From: Phoronis australis
Taxonomy: Eukaryota; Phoronida; Phoronidae
NCBI GenBank assembly: GCA_002633005.1
Contig: NMRA01000002.1
Span: forward strand, 1,643,023-1,707,022
Direction: 5' to 3'
Length of the DNA stretch: 64,000 bases
The translations under genes were made by a program, and so were the position numbers. The notes beneath the pieces are model-generated. The model ran no database searches. It was not told the DNA's origin and saw nothing but the letters and a program-made list of their open reading frames with translations. Position 1 is the stretch's first letter, and each line of letters starts with the position of its first letter. Of the stretch, positions 33,301 through 45,900 are shown one piece after another.

Positions 33301-36300
33301 TTGTTTGTAAAGACCATCTCATTTTGATACAGTTACAGCTAATCAGTAAACAAAGTCCAACATCACTACTCTTCAATTTCGCACAAAAATAATTGTTAAA
33401 ACTACAATTTTCAAAGACTGGTTAAATAGTTAAATTGCTCAATTTCACGATAGCTGTTCAGCAAAAATCAGGCTAAGTATGAAGTCAAGCTTTTAGTAAT
33501 GTTTACTTTTGTTGGCAAATTTGACAACATAAAATTCCACATGTCCACCATATCTTGTGTACTAAATTGAAGAATGTTTATCATACCTCAACTTTACCCC
33601 TATTCATTACGAGAAAAACACACCGTTTCATGTCAGTGAAGACACACAGCAATATGTCAGAATGCTATAACAACGCCAAGATATTAGCATCATTATTAGC
33701 TAAACTAGTCCGACTTACGTGATTTCGCCATCGGTAAAGTTGAACTCTTTGACCATGGCAGTTTTAAGTAAACTAATATCATAACAACTTCCAATTACAT
33801 CACAGAGGAACTTTTCTGAAAAGAACATCACAGCGTATGTGAGTTGAGGGAAAGGCTAAAATATTACATTCTATGGAAATATAGATTGCTTTGAATGGGC
33901 TTATTTCAACAGCCCGTTTTCCACAGATGACAATTATAGCTTTATTTCCATGATTTTATCCAAAACCTGTCACATTTAATCAAAGAACTTACTTATTTTC
34001 TTAAACATCCGACACTCGATTCTATCAGTATTTTGATCACTAAGACACAGGCCTTTATCCAGGATTTCGAAAATAGGGTGTCTAAAATGGGGTTCCCAGT
34101 ATTCCAGGGCATCCATGATTCCAACGCATAACCCCCCACTACCAGCAATNNNNNNNNNNNNNNNNNNNNNNNNNNNNNNNNNNNNNNNNNNNNNNNNNNN
34201 NNNNNNNNNNNNNNNNNNNNNNNNNNNNNNNNNNNNNNNNNNNNNNNNNNNNNNNNNNNNNGCCAAGATATTAGCATCATTATTAGCTAAACTAGTCCGA
34301 CTTACGTGATTTCGCCATCGGTAAAGTTGAACTCTTTGACCATGGCAGTTTTAAGTAAACTAATATCATAACAACTTCCAATTACATCACAGAGGAACTT
34401 TTCTGAAAAGAACATCACAGCGTATGTGAGTTGAGGGAAAGGCTAAAATATTACATTCTATGGAAATACAGATTGCTTTGAATGGGCTTATTTCAACAGC
34501 CCGTTTTCCACAGATGACAATTATAGCTTTATTTCCATGATTTTATCTAAAACCTGTCACATTTAATCAAAGAATTTACTTATTTTCTTAAACATCCGAC
34601 ACGTACAAAATTTTCTCTTACACTCGATTCTATCAGTATTTTGATCACTAAGACACAGGCCTTTATCCAGGATTTCAAATATAGGGTGTCTAAAATGGGG
34701 TTCCCAGTATTCCAGGGCATCCATGATTCCAACGCATAACCCCCCACTACCAGCAATGCCCCTAAACACACACATTTTTTTACAAAAAATGCATAGACCA
34801 AGGTTTTTACATCTAAGTTTACAAAACAGCCTTCTGTAGTGAGCATTTTTACTAAAAAAATCTGTGTAGACCAAGACTTTTCCAATGCTATCAACCAAGT
34901 GTGAGCATAGCAACATTGTATACTTTTGTATATACTTTGCACTGGTCTTCCTGCTTTGAAAAAGAGCCACCACTATGAGTCTTCATAGGCTTCCTAGTAA
35001 TCATTACAATGTGTGTGTCCAAACTTGAAAGGTTCCTAATGATAGTGGGTGTCCAAATGATACATTGGGCGTCCTTGCCAGGGCGTCCATATCAGTGCCC
35101 AAGACCTACGCTTCATAAAAGCGTGCTAAGACAGCACAGAGTACACTACCTATCACAGCCTTTTCAGTTGAAAGATCTGACGTATATTGTCGCACATGTT
35201 TAACATAATCTTCAGAGAACACAACGCCATACTGTTCGTTATCCAAACCCAAGTGAAATATCCTCACAGCGCCACTGTTCTTCAAATCATTCTGAAAACA
35301 GCAAGTACCTCAAGTATATCAAAAGACCATAAATAGCACTGAATAATTTGACAAATAGACTAAGCAGCATTTTTTTGAAAATGATTAAGCAAGAGTATGA
35401 GACAAATTTAAGGTAATCAGACAAAATACTGATTCCCCTCATAATAGCCAATACTGCTAACAGCAAAAATGGCTCTTAATAACTACTAGGGTGGTAAAAT
35501 TCTAATTATCAAATGGCTAAGTCACTACACTAACTTTTCTGTTAATTACTCTTCACTATTGGTCATGAGGGAAGACTATGACAATGAATTCGGCTTCCGC
35601 TCAGGCGTCATGACGGGGAATTCTGGATCATTCAGTCTGAATATTCTTGGTTTGTACTTCAGATATTTTGATTAAATAGCTATTTTCCCAGTTTATGAGC
35701 TAATCACATTTCTTAAGTGCCTAAAATCAAATCTTGCTTTGAAGACTTTTGCAGTGAACAAATCACGACAAGATCAAAGTGAAGACAGCTGACATTGCTT
35801 CCGCAGAATCTTAACAAAACAATTTCCTAATTTCTATTTCCGGGGTATACTGTGTCTTATCTTTATCATAACTAGCGGAATTGTTATAACTGTCATTGGC
35901 TTATTTATCTCAGGAACTGCCCAATGTTACCTTCACAGTCATAGTAACAACAGTCCAGGTTAAACCTGTGCCAGTTTAATCAATCTTTTAAAAGAACATT
36001 GACATAGTATTCTAAATTCAACAAACCATGGAGGTACCTAAGTTGTTTTTACTAAAAATCTAAAAGCCCTTCAACCCCCCTCCCCATACATTTCACACTC
36101 ACAAGTTGTTTGTCAACCAGCGTCCTGTTTTTGACAATACTGTACACTTGGTGTTTAAGTAGGATGGGTGGCAGGCGCAGCTCGAACTTGTCCACAGGAA
36201 ACTTAGACTTGAGAAGCAACAATGCCGCCAGAGTGTCATTGGGGATTGGTTCACCTAGAGAAAAAAAGGAAATGACAATGACAAATATCCTATAAATTTC

Positions 36301-38346
36301 ACCTCCAAGAATCTGGTTTCATGAAAAATGATGTAAGACTTAAGTCAGAAATTTGCCCCAAACAACTTTTGAAAAAAAAAATTCACTTGAGAAAAAGTGC
36401 AGCCTCTGAGAATATACACATAACTGCTAGTTACTATGGTAACTTCTATAAATTATTTCTAGAGTACGATGGGGTCCTAATTACTTGGCAAAACCTTTTA
36501 CCAGTAATTATGAAGTAAGACCAATATAGTCTAGGTCTTAAAGTCACTTTCACGAAACAGACCCCTTGACTTAACAATGCTGGAAGGACACCCCTTTGTA
36601 TTGATTCACCGTGAGAAAAAAATGGAATAACCGTAGAGAATCTCAAGCAATATAAGATATCAGGATTTACCAGGATATCTTTACGTATAGAAGACTTGAA
36701 GAAAATTGAAGACAGTAACTTTTCCACTGTGCAACCAACACGCCACTGAACTTGAAAGTTTTTCAAGCCTTTTTATTTCATCCAAATCACGACTTCAAAG
36801 ATTGCTATTCAATAATAGTAAAATATGAACCACCAGGTGTCAATGCTAATGTGCATCAAAGACATCACAGTTCCCTTCGTCACGCTATCGTACAAAAGAT
36901 ATGTTTTCAAATGCTAAAACGTTCACCAAATTTCAATGTGCGTCATTTGCACGGACTTTTAAAAAGCAAAGTCAGAGCGTGATAACAGAATAGTATTGAT
37001 AAGACCAAATGATGTTTTCGACAGATTTGTATAAAACCAGCATTGTATGACCCAAAACATGAAACATTTCCCAAAATATAACCAACTGTTAACCAACTGT
37101 TCCTTAGTCCATTCCGAGCAGACCCCTTGGACCAAACCAATGCTTTTTTGGCAGACATTCTCCCATAATGTTGATTTTCATTTTCCTACGATAGATGACT
37201 TCTTCAGAAAATTTTACAGAGCTGACACTTTTGAAAATTTCTCACTTTACTGGCCGCAATTATGATCTGACAATATTCAAGAACTAACAGTTGTTTTCAT
37301 ACTCCACACATTTGGTTCGAGTTATCAAGCTCGTCTAAATATATTACACAAATTGGTACAAAATGCGGTTTGTCCGAAAAGAAATGTGCAATGCATGAGA
37401 AAGGAAATGTAGCTCAAGAGAAAGAATTGTATTTATTAGAAAAGAACTGAGTTAATGACATTGCCATTGATTATAGAGAGGAAGATTATCTACCACGGAA
37501 TGTAGGAAATGGAGGACGCCACCACAGGCACTCATAACATTTCCATAAAACAACAATCCTAATTACTTGAAGTTGATATAAACCTGCCTTCCGTCAAAAA
37601 CTTGATTTAGACAACTTACCATTATGCAATCCGTCTCAACTCTTCCCTTGTCAAATGAGAGGTGATTTGTTGTCTTGGAAAGAACTGACAGTTTGTCATT
37701 GCTGGAGGCCACGCCCTACACGATGGCTAGTCAGAAGATGGGCTAATTTATACACAAAGCACAGTATCTAGCAATTACAAGCTGTCAGTTACTTCCACAA
37801 CCAGAAACCATTACTTGTAAGAGTCAAGAAAAAGTTGAGATTTGTTTGACTGTGGTAAGAAATTTTAATCAATAGCTTGTCTTTTTAATGGAACATGGGT
37901 TTGCGGCCTCTTAAAATATCATAAAACCCAGGCTTCCTATCAAGAAACCAAGTTTTGATTTAGGGCACTTACCGGCATGAAATTGGACTGAATTGTCCCC
38001 GAGTTAAAATAGGTGAGTTGATGGGCATTTTCTAAGAAAGAACTGGCACTCCATGAGCAGAAATTTTATGAGCTTTGTCTGAGGAAATAAAAAAACTGTT
38101 GACCTAAAAATCATTCCTAAACTGAATAAAGACAAAGACATGTACAACTTTACCAAGGCAAATGGCCTAAAACAAAACTTTTTTGACAGAAAGTATAGGT
38201 TTAATGACGCTTAAAATACTCAATCCTGCCCCACCTTCCAAGTCCCCATTCCAGGCCTGAACTGAGCTGCTCTGTTCTTGAGGGGCAACAACGCAAATTT
38301 TTTTCTTTTGCCTATAGACATCGGGCAAAGCACGTTTTCGACTCAT
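30382..38346 (-). CDS. STK19: STK19 (winged-helix protein, transcription-coupled repair factor), complete
   Basis: Seven coding exons in transcript order: 38346-38235, 36254-36103, 35291-35150, 34402-34306, 32562-32406, 32017-31929 and 30424-30382. Phases agree and give 263 residues (short human form about 254). Family marks are the start MSRKRALPD, LPPILLKHQVYSIVKNRTLV, VRIFHLGLDNEQYGVVFSED, SGVLTVRDVGTWWVAIPAAG, KAVLTMIRKCKYREIL, YHIHDLIGADLVSC and ISTTSGVLLRLKD before TGA. Although named a kinase, no kinase motifs are visible. Recent work describes a DNA-binding winged-helix protein acting in transcription-coupled nucleotide excision repair. Exon 4 is present twice, at 33815-33719 and 34402-34306, on either side of an N gap, almost certainly an assembly error. 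It is head-to-head with DXO, as in human. Confidence 0.95.
30739..30895. mobile_element. MITE with GGGC(C/T)(C/G)AGTTGCATAAA ends in STK19 intron 6
   Basis: The left end CTGGGCTGAGTTGCATAAAG and the right end, inverse CAGGGCCCAGTTGCATAAAA, are inverted repeats extending over AAAAGTTAT. The body is about 100 bp and non-coding. Confidence 0.8.
31385..31830. repeat. GC-richer, internally repetitive block in STK19 intron 6
   Basis: Motifs such as TTCATG, GGTCTG, GGGATGGTC and TGTTGGTCC recur in a loose pattern (for example GGGATGGTCTG at 31552 and TGGGATGGTCC at 31654). Base composition differs from its flanks. Minus-strand frames are open for up to about 60 codons but do not join STK19 in phase. 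Confidence 0.4.
33009..33148. repeat. Two tandem units of about 70 bp
   Basis: AAAAACCTT(C/G)GCATAAATAC, GACTCACTGTTCA and AACGTGTGATCAGTTAT occur in the same order at 33009-33074 and 33079-33146. It is in STK19 intron 4. Confidence 0.8.
33675..34149 (-). other. False-duplicate block, left copy (contains STK19 exon 4 duplicate)
   Basis: 475 bp starting GCCAAGATATTAGCATC is almost identical to 34262-34757 (496 bp). Differences are a few substitutions and one 21-bp indel near 34003. It includes the 97-nt STK19 exon 4 with intact splice sites at 33719 and 33815, and it stops exactly at the N run. Best read as the second haplotype left beside an unclosed gap. Confidence 0.85.
34150..34261. other. 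Assembly gap, 112 N
   Basis: Run of 112 N bases flanked by the two copies of the duplicated block. Confidence 0.99.
34262..34757 (-). other. False-duplicate block, right copy (exon 4 used in the STK19 model)
   Basis: Right copy of the duplicated block, continuous with the rest of the intron and with the dispersed repeat at 34658-35135. Exon 4 here is 34402-34306. Its extra 21 bp lie at about 34601-34621. Confidence 0.85.
34658..35135 (-). repeat. Dispersed repeat with GGATGCCCTGGAATA motif, copy 1
   Basis: The sequence from about 34658 to 35110 returns in the opposite orientation at 59075-59600 with high similarity, including TCTGTGTAGACCAAGACTTT-type and CTTTATCCAGGATTT blocks. A short diverged fragment is at 47880-47950. 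No coding potential; family unknown. It lies in STK19 intron 3. Confidence 0.75.
36255..38234. other. STK19 intron 1
   Basis: About 2 kb, AT-rich, no other gene recognised. Short open frames on both strands lack family signatures. Confidence 0.55.
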
Positions 38347-38374
38347 TTCAGAGCTGAAAAAAATCAAAACGCAA

Positions 38375-38635
38375 GCAATTGTGTATGTTACATTATGTCA
38401 TACTGGCAGCAGCAACAGTATACCCACAATTGTGTAAGTTACATTATGTCATACTGGCAGCGGCAACAGTATACCCACAATTGTGTAAGTTACATTATGT
38501 CAAACTGGCAGCGGCAACAGTATACCCACAATTGTGTAAGTTACATTATGCCATACTGGCATCGGCAACAGAATACCACAATTGTGTAAGTTACATTATG
38601 TCATACTGGCAGCAGCAACAGTATACCCACAATCG
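38375..38635. repeat. 51-bp minisatellite, five units, upstream of STK19 start
   Basis: Units of CAATTGTGTAAGTTACATTA continuing to GGCAGCGGCAACAGTATACCCA repeat five times. Four units are 51 bp and the fourth 50 bp. Because 51 is a multiple of three, the plus strand stays open and would read a 17-residue repeat, but the one-base loss and the location 29 bp before the STK19 start codon suggest it is non-coding. Confidence 0.9.
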
Positions 38636-39975
38636 ATACCCTAAAGATTTTTGTTGGATAAACAAGTAATTCATGGTCTTATCTATACAATGAATTCTGC
38701 TCAAGTCTTGCATACAAACAGCCTGAACTGCACACATGCCATCTTGTTTACAGTGAAGCACAAGAGTGAAAATTCTTGCTTTTTGAATGCAGATTACAAA
38801 GAGTTGCAGTAGAAGAGGATCGAAGCATGACTAGGAAGTTCCTAGTACATTATATAGTTACCAGAAATTCTTAAATATAATTTGATTAAATTGCTACTTG
38901 TCAGAAAGTCATGACTTCTGCAGACATGCTTTCAGAAACATTGAGTTCTGGGGTATTGATCCATGGGTGAATGGGTAAGCCCCATGCATTTTCATGAGCC
39001 AATTAGTGAGTTGACTTCTATTGCTTAGGAAATTTTAGTCCGTTGATCTATTTTCTCTTTGGAAGTGCTTAGGAAATTAGTCTGTTGATCTATTTTCTCT
39101 TAGGTAGCACTGATTGGCATCCCAGGAAATTGTGTTTTATTACATTTTACAAGTTTTTCCAGAAATACCAATATCAAAATTCAAAATAATGTGAACAGGT
39201 GTCGAAAAAGGGTACACTTAAGCTAACAACTGCTACTGACGTCTGAGTGAAGTTAATTACTACTGTTGTCTAGGAGACGTTCTCAAATTAAGACCCCAGG
39301 TGCGAAACCTCTTTAATTATTCCAAGGTACAGTACAAAAACAGTACACTAGCTAGCACATGTTCTACTTTTTATGATTCATAACTAATTTTAAATAAACT
39401 TTACAAGGTTAGCCCAAATGAAAATAAAATAATTTTTTCTTAAGTAATACTCTTACTTGTTACAATCAGTCTACGTAAAAACGATCCGAATACTCGACAA
39501 AATATCCAATAAGTTATGGTCGCAACGAATGGAGAACACCGTCGTTAGGATAGACTGAATAATCGGAGATGGAATGAAGAAATGAATATTTTTACAGATG
39601 CGTAACTGCAGTACTTGTTGACAATAAATATGGCTTTATTGTAGATTAATCTATTTCAAGTTAACAGCGACTTAAAAACATAAATTTCTGGAAACACTGC
39701 TGCTTTCTTCATTATATGGAAGTAACGTAATCTACACAAACTCACCAAATTATTTTCGCGGAAATTTCTTTTACGCCACCGGCTCCATGATAGCCAATTA
39801 ACCACGTGACAGAATCTGATTTGTCAATTGGTGGAAATAAGGGAATCCCCATGCATTTGCGCCCCCTGTAATCAAGGGAATTCTGAACTTCCGGCTACCT
39901 CGAGAACTCCGAGAAAGCACAGTTAACAAGTAAAGCTCATCATCTCATGACGTTTCCAAAATCAAAGTGAGGACG
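38636..39975. promoter_or_regulatory. Intergenic interval between divergent STK19 and DXO
   Basis: The start codons of STK19 and DXO are 1.6 kb apart in head-to-head orientation, so promoters of both genes lie here. A local tandem duplication of about 46 bp (TTAGGAAAT...TTGATCTATTTTCTCTT) is at 39026-39105. No TATA box or other element was identified with confidence. Confidence 0.5.
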
Positions 39976-42900
39976 ATGAAACGGAGAATCGATAATGATA
40001 CTCCAGCCGAAAAACGGGCAAAAACAGTGTCGACTTCAAGACCTACTACTCATTCTGGTGACCTTGGTGTGTTCTCTGCAGATGCCAGACGTTTTATTGG
40101 AAAGTTTCCATTCTTCAGGGAGCCCAAAGAAATTGGAAACTTCTCTTTGGATTGCAAGCGACAGTTCTTAAATGATAGAAGCCGCTTGCGATATTACCGT
40201 CCACCTGATAATTGCAGTGATATTGCTTTCAGCCTTAGATGTGGCTACAGTAAATTCATAAAGAGAAACGAATCTGTCAAAGAGTACCTGGATAATTTAT
40301 TGAAATGGATCGAAAAACACAGGCACATGTTTTTGCCACCCGGACACGAAAAGGAAATCAGCGAAAGGTTGTGATTAGCAAATAATACACCTTATTTTAA
40401 AATAAACAGGAACAATCTGGGCATACAAGTCTTTGTAAATAGGCACATGCCAAAAATCACCCTCTGTGTTTTTTAATGTTAGGCGGCTGCGGCACATCTT
40501 GGTCAATTCTGTATGCCGGAATTTTTTGCAAGTTACGCTTACGGCTTAACCTGTTCGCTTAACCTGTTAACCAGCTGGCTAAATTATGTCAGTTACATTA
40601 CTCTTGGAATAAAGACTTTTCAGATCAGTCCTTCATTCCATTCAAGAAATTGAAGACTGAATGCCGTTACAGCTAATGTGTTTGAAGTTAAACGGAAACG
40701 TACAGAATGTTATAGGGAGGTCACCTGTCTGCCATCCATGCAGTGAGGAGGCAGTGCAGATGGGGGGGGGAGGTGTCTAATGTGCTCTCAGTCTACATTT
40801 TACACACTACAAAAACATGTGTTTTCATTTAATTTGTTCCATGCATCTACACTACTGAAAATCACAGTAAGCTTTGAGATGCAGTTAAATAGATAATGTT
40901 CTGTTTAATCTCAATAGAAATGTTACTGATTCATGATGAGTATGTGGTCTCTTACAATCTTTTCAGCCTTTTCACAGACTTCGTCAGTTGGCGTGGTTTA
41001 CTGACTCGTCTTTTGTGTACACCCTACGAGAATAGGGATGGGTGGAAGATTGCTGTTATAAAGTTCAAGGGGACACTGTATCTTTGTGAATACGACACAG
41101 CAGAGAAGGTGCAGCAACAGCAGAGAGAGACAGAGAGGCAGAAGGAAATGAGTTACTGGGGGTACAAATTTGAACAGTATGTGACAGCTGGTGAGGCTCT
41201 TTGCTTGACATTTGTAAAACTCTTCAGTTAGTATGCGTTTTAACCACTTTCTTCATGGGACATTATCCGCTTCATGGCATCATGATGTATTCAGGAATTA
41301 CTGAACGGGAATGGTTTTAGTGGTGCATTTTTTCAACATTTCTCCCAGGTCTATTGTCTGCAAGTTGGGATATCTTCAGAGTGTTCGTTATTTCAAGCTA
41401 TGGCGCTGAAAGAGTGTTCCTTGTTTTTAAAAGTGTTAAGTGGAAGTTGCATGCTCTTGTTTCCTAAATTTAACTGTGATATTCGAAGCTTTATTGACTT
41501 AAAACAGAACTAAAATTTGTTTAGTTCTATGCATTTCCATGATGATTTTTCTCAGATAAGCTGCTATTAATGCAATTATAATTTGGTTACAGATTCAAAA
41601 GATTCCAATCCAGATACTACACAGCCTGTTGACAATATAGAAGAGTTTGGTACTGTATTGCGATCCAGACTAGATTCACATTCACTGGGTAGGCTCCAAA
41701 TGTAGCTTGTATGAAACTTTTTTATTTACTTCCAAGGTTTAACTGAAAGCTCACTTTAAAAATCAGTCATTATGAACATCTATTGCAGTCTGCAATAAGT
41801 ATTCTCTGGTTTCAATCAAACATATTAAAAGTTTTCTCACCAAAGTCTTGCAATAATTTACATTAATGATCACAATTCCATGGTGTCACCATTACCAACC
41901 AAAACAAATAAAAGTGATGTAAAATCAAAAAGGACCCTTACAGTTGTCATATTTAATTAAAAAAGCCACAAAGCTGTCTGTGTTTTACATCATTCCTCCA
42001 ATGCCCAGAATTTTTATGGCTTTTTGAATAAATGTACCGATTGTCATTGTGTTTTTTGATTTTACTTCACTTCTCACCTTTCAAAAGTTCGTGGTGTGTT
42101 GTGTAACAGAACCAGTACAATGCAAATCATTCTAACACTGAGCCTGAAGATACAGTGTTAAAGTTATACTGGTTTCTTCTTTGGCGGTTCAAAAATGAAT
42201 AATTTCAAATTAAGATAAAATGAGAATGAAGTCCTGTGAGCTCCATTCCGACCATAATATAACCATAGAAGGAGAACTTGACAACTCGATTTTTTGTAGT
42301 GCATTGTAAAATTAAACCAAAACAACCAACCTTGCATAGTACCGAAGCAGCACTCAATATAACTCTATAACTTCTCTAACTGTATTTTCATTGAAGAAAA
42401 TATTTTGCATAGTATGTGCTAAATTGAGGATTATTTTCCGTAATTGTTGTTACCATACTATTTCCAGGGTTGAAGAGCCCTTGATTTCATGGCTCGAGTC
42501 AATGGCTACAGTATAAAGATTGGCACTCGATAGCTTTATGTCCTGTACCCCTATTGTGGCAGCTTTAGTTCAAACATCCGTCAGTTAAACTGTCAACTGT
42601 CTAGTAATTCAAAAGCTAACACTTTGCTTTTATTTCTAGTTTTTGGTGCCGAAGTGGATTGTGTTGACTCGACAGATGGAAAGTATATTGAATTAAAAAC
42701 CAGCCGGGAAATAGAAAACAGGAGACAAGACAACAACTTTAGGAGGTTTGTCATGGCCAATGTGGACTGGACTCTCCTTTTCTCGTTGCCAACAGAGAAT
42801 ATAATAGTAAAAATGTGTGACAGTGGATGTTGATTTTTTGTTCTGTTTAATAATTATGCACCCAATGATTGGCATGCAATATTTAACCCAAAAACATATT

Positions 42901-45900
42901 GTGAGTATCACTGTCTTTGACTTTTCACAAAAGTACAGTTTCTGCCGCACGTTTCTTACATTCATGGTTATTTAAAGGCGTGGAGCATTTCTTATTTTTT
43001 TCATCCATAATTTACCTTGTTTTTCTCAAACTACGTAACTATGCACTTTCCAATATTAAAATGTTTTAGTAATTATTTTCAAAACATTCAAGTTTGTTCA
43101 CAAGAATGAGTTGAATGATATGTAGCAACTGATGTTGCAGCCCGAGTAGAGCTGCATTTCTCGTTGACTTGGGTTGGCTACGATGCTCGACCTCATAGCT
43201 CTTTTAAGCTTTGATGCCCATAAAGCTACACTTAGCATGTTAGCTGCACACCGCAGATCTGTTGGCAGTATAACCCTGAGATTGACAGTAAGTTGCCACT
43301 CGGCACATCGGTTTCACCTGGGCTATGAGTTAGTTATCCAGCCTGACTGAACTTGGGCTGCTGTACAACTCACTGTAGCAGGAAAGTTATGGATTTCCTT
43401 GATAATTGCTGATTGATGTTAATTCTTTCATGTACAAATTTAAACTTAGCTGATAGGAGGATTAATTTTTAACCTCAAGTTTACACTAAACGAAGTATGG
43501 AATGCATGGAATATCATTTTGTTCAAGCTAGGTCGCCGATGCACAACTGTTTTATAGCTGTTCTAAATGAGCCACTTTTCTCCATTCAGCATGTTGAGAA
43601 ATAGTCCAGTGTGATTGTTACAGATTTAAACTTATCAAGTGGTGGACCCAGTCCTTCCTGGCGGGCATCCCTCGGATTGTCTGTGGATTTAGGGATGACG
43701 AAGGAGTGGTTAATAGGCTAGAAACTTTCCACCTGGAAAAAATTGTTCAAATGTCTAAGGTAAGAACGTGGATTTTTAGTGGTGCACTGTGATAAGTATT
43801 GATGCGGTAAAAAGGCTTCAGTTTGGGACACAATATGGCAGACGTGAAATTTCATTTTGTTTAATTTCTCAACAAAATAACTTCAGGAAAGTTTACTTTT
43901 CCTTAAGCATGGTTTGCATAGCGTTGCTACTACCAAACAACATTTGTAAAATTTGAGCATTAATGTAACAATGTGGTAAGTCTTTGAAAGATAGAAATAT
44001 GGCAATTTTAGCAATTATTTTTGTCCCAAATTGAAGAATTTTTATGGTAGCCATTTTCCGATATAGCGGTGAGATGTTTGAAAAAATTTGAATTTTCTCT
44101 AATTGATGATTTTGTTTGCAAATGTGCAGCACCGCCAACAGTTTAGAGACAATAAATGTGAACGGGGATTTCAGGGAGTGAAATTTCATGTGTTTTATAA
44201 ATTCTTTGCTATGATCATGCCATCAAATCACCATTGCTGTATGGCGGGATGTTCAAATGGTTCAATAGAAAGTACAATGTTGTTAAATGTCCGTAAATGG
44301 AAAGAAATTAAATTTTGTATTGTTAATCCTGTCTGGCTTGCAACCACCAGCACTTGTAATTGGGTCAAAGAGGAGTCACTTTTGTGTCTTACAATGCCAA
44401 GGAGTTAAGTTTTCTGTCCTATTGTCAGATATATGAACTTGAGTGTCGCACAGCAATTAGCTGTCAATCACTGTAAGTCTTGTAAAAATCATTGGCACTG
44501 TTTACTGTAATTTTTCTTAATTAATTTTCAAGATAAAATTCTGTAATATAGTTTTGATATCTGCAGACTGTTTTGTATGGGCTCTTCTTTATTTTTTGAG
44601 GTGAGGTCAAAAAGCATATTAAATGGGTTCTTGCCTTTTTTTAAATTGAGTTAGTGACGTGGTAGTGTTTTTGTTGCTCACTTTTTCAAAAAAGAAAATC
44701 CACCCGAGATGAGCAAAATGTTGTAGGACATTTTATATCATTTTATTAATTGATTAGCAAGTAATGGTGTTTCAAGCTTTGTTTACCTTTGTTTATGTCT
44801 GTGCAGCTTTTCAAGAAAAACCTTTAGCTGAAATTGACACGGGTACATGTTATTTTTAGTCTGCGAGCGCAGGTCTCACAGAAAAGATCGGAACTAATAT
44901 TTTGCTTTTTGGCCTAAGGACCTTAGAATTCAGCTATCATTTCATTGCGGTTAAATTTTGAGAGAAGATACTAGTGTTAAACCATGTTGGTATACGTGGA
45001 GTCCATTGTTTAACCACTCTCAGGCTGCTATAGGATAAGATACTGTAATATAAAGTTGTTATTGAGTCCAGGAATCTTTAACCAAAGAGGATCACCTCAA
45101 TGATTTACATACTTTGACATGGTACATGAAATTTTAAAGTATCTAATACTTGTCAACAGACACCGTCTTGTGGCTGCAAAAATGCATAAACCATAGAGTG
45201 ACTAAAAAGTAAATGCTTTCTCATTGCGAAATATAGCAAGTAACTTGTAATGCAAAATGTTTCTCACGCTTATTTTTTGCATTTTGCAGGACATATGGGA
45301 CCCTTCTGTGTGTTACAACTTTTGCAACAAGTTTTTGTCATTCGTCAAGCAAGTCGTTGTCAAGGATGATCACAGGTATGTTGACAATCTTGGCAATAAG
45401 TGTTACCTGTACGTGTTGGTATGTTACTCAGTATATGGATGACGTGCAGAAACAGCAAATCTTTTGCTTCTGTCCAGTTACAGTTACTAACCTTATCCAA
45501 CTGTTTCCCTCAACTAAGGGCTATTTGGACCCTGTGGGGAACCAATGTTGTCTAATAAGTAGCATTTCGTTCATACTTGCAGCCTAACATGAAATTTTCC
45601 AGGTGATGTATCATTCCACAAATAGGTTTGTGTGATAGAAATATTTTTCGAGTTGTAAAATTTTAATGAGAAATAAACATTTTTGCATGAATGAAGTCAA
45701 AATTATTAATATTAAAAAAGAGAAGAAAAAAGAGGAAACTGGAAATCAAATAAGAGGAAATCGAAACCAAAAAAGAGGAAAATCCTATTAAAAGAGGAAA
45801 ATTCCAAATCCTGAAATGTGTTAAATAGTGAGCCAAAAGGAATCAAATTAGATGTGATTTCGGAGTTTGTAAAGAACTAGCAGATTTTAGATCTCTAGTC

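Noticed and set aside
33976-34309. Open frames reading through the N run
   Set aside because: They consist largely of unknown residues across an assembly gap.
38375-38635. CRISPR-like direct repeats
   Set aside because: Units are contiguous 51-bp copies with no unique spacers, in an animal genome.
38278-38669. Open frames with a repeated Ser-Tyr-Ile-Met-Ser-Tyr-Trp-Gln motif
   Set aside because: They are translations of the 51-bp minisatellite on the strand opposite STK19 exon 1, open in two frames, with a one-base slip in the fourth unit and no flanking exon support.
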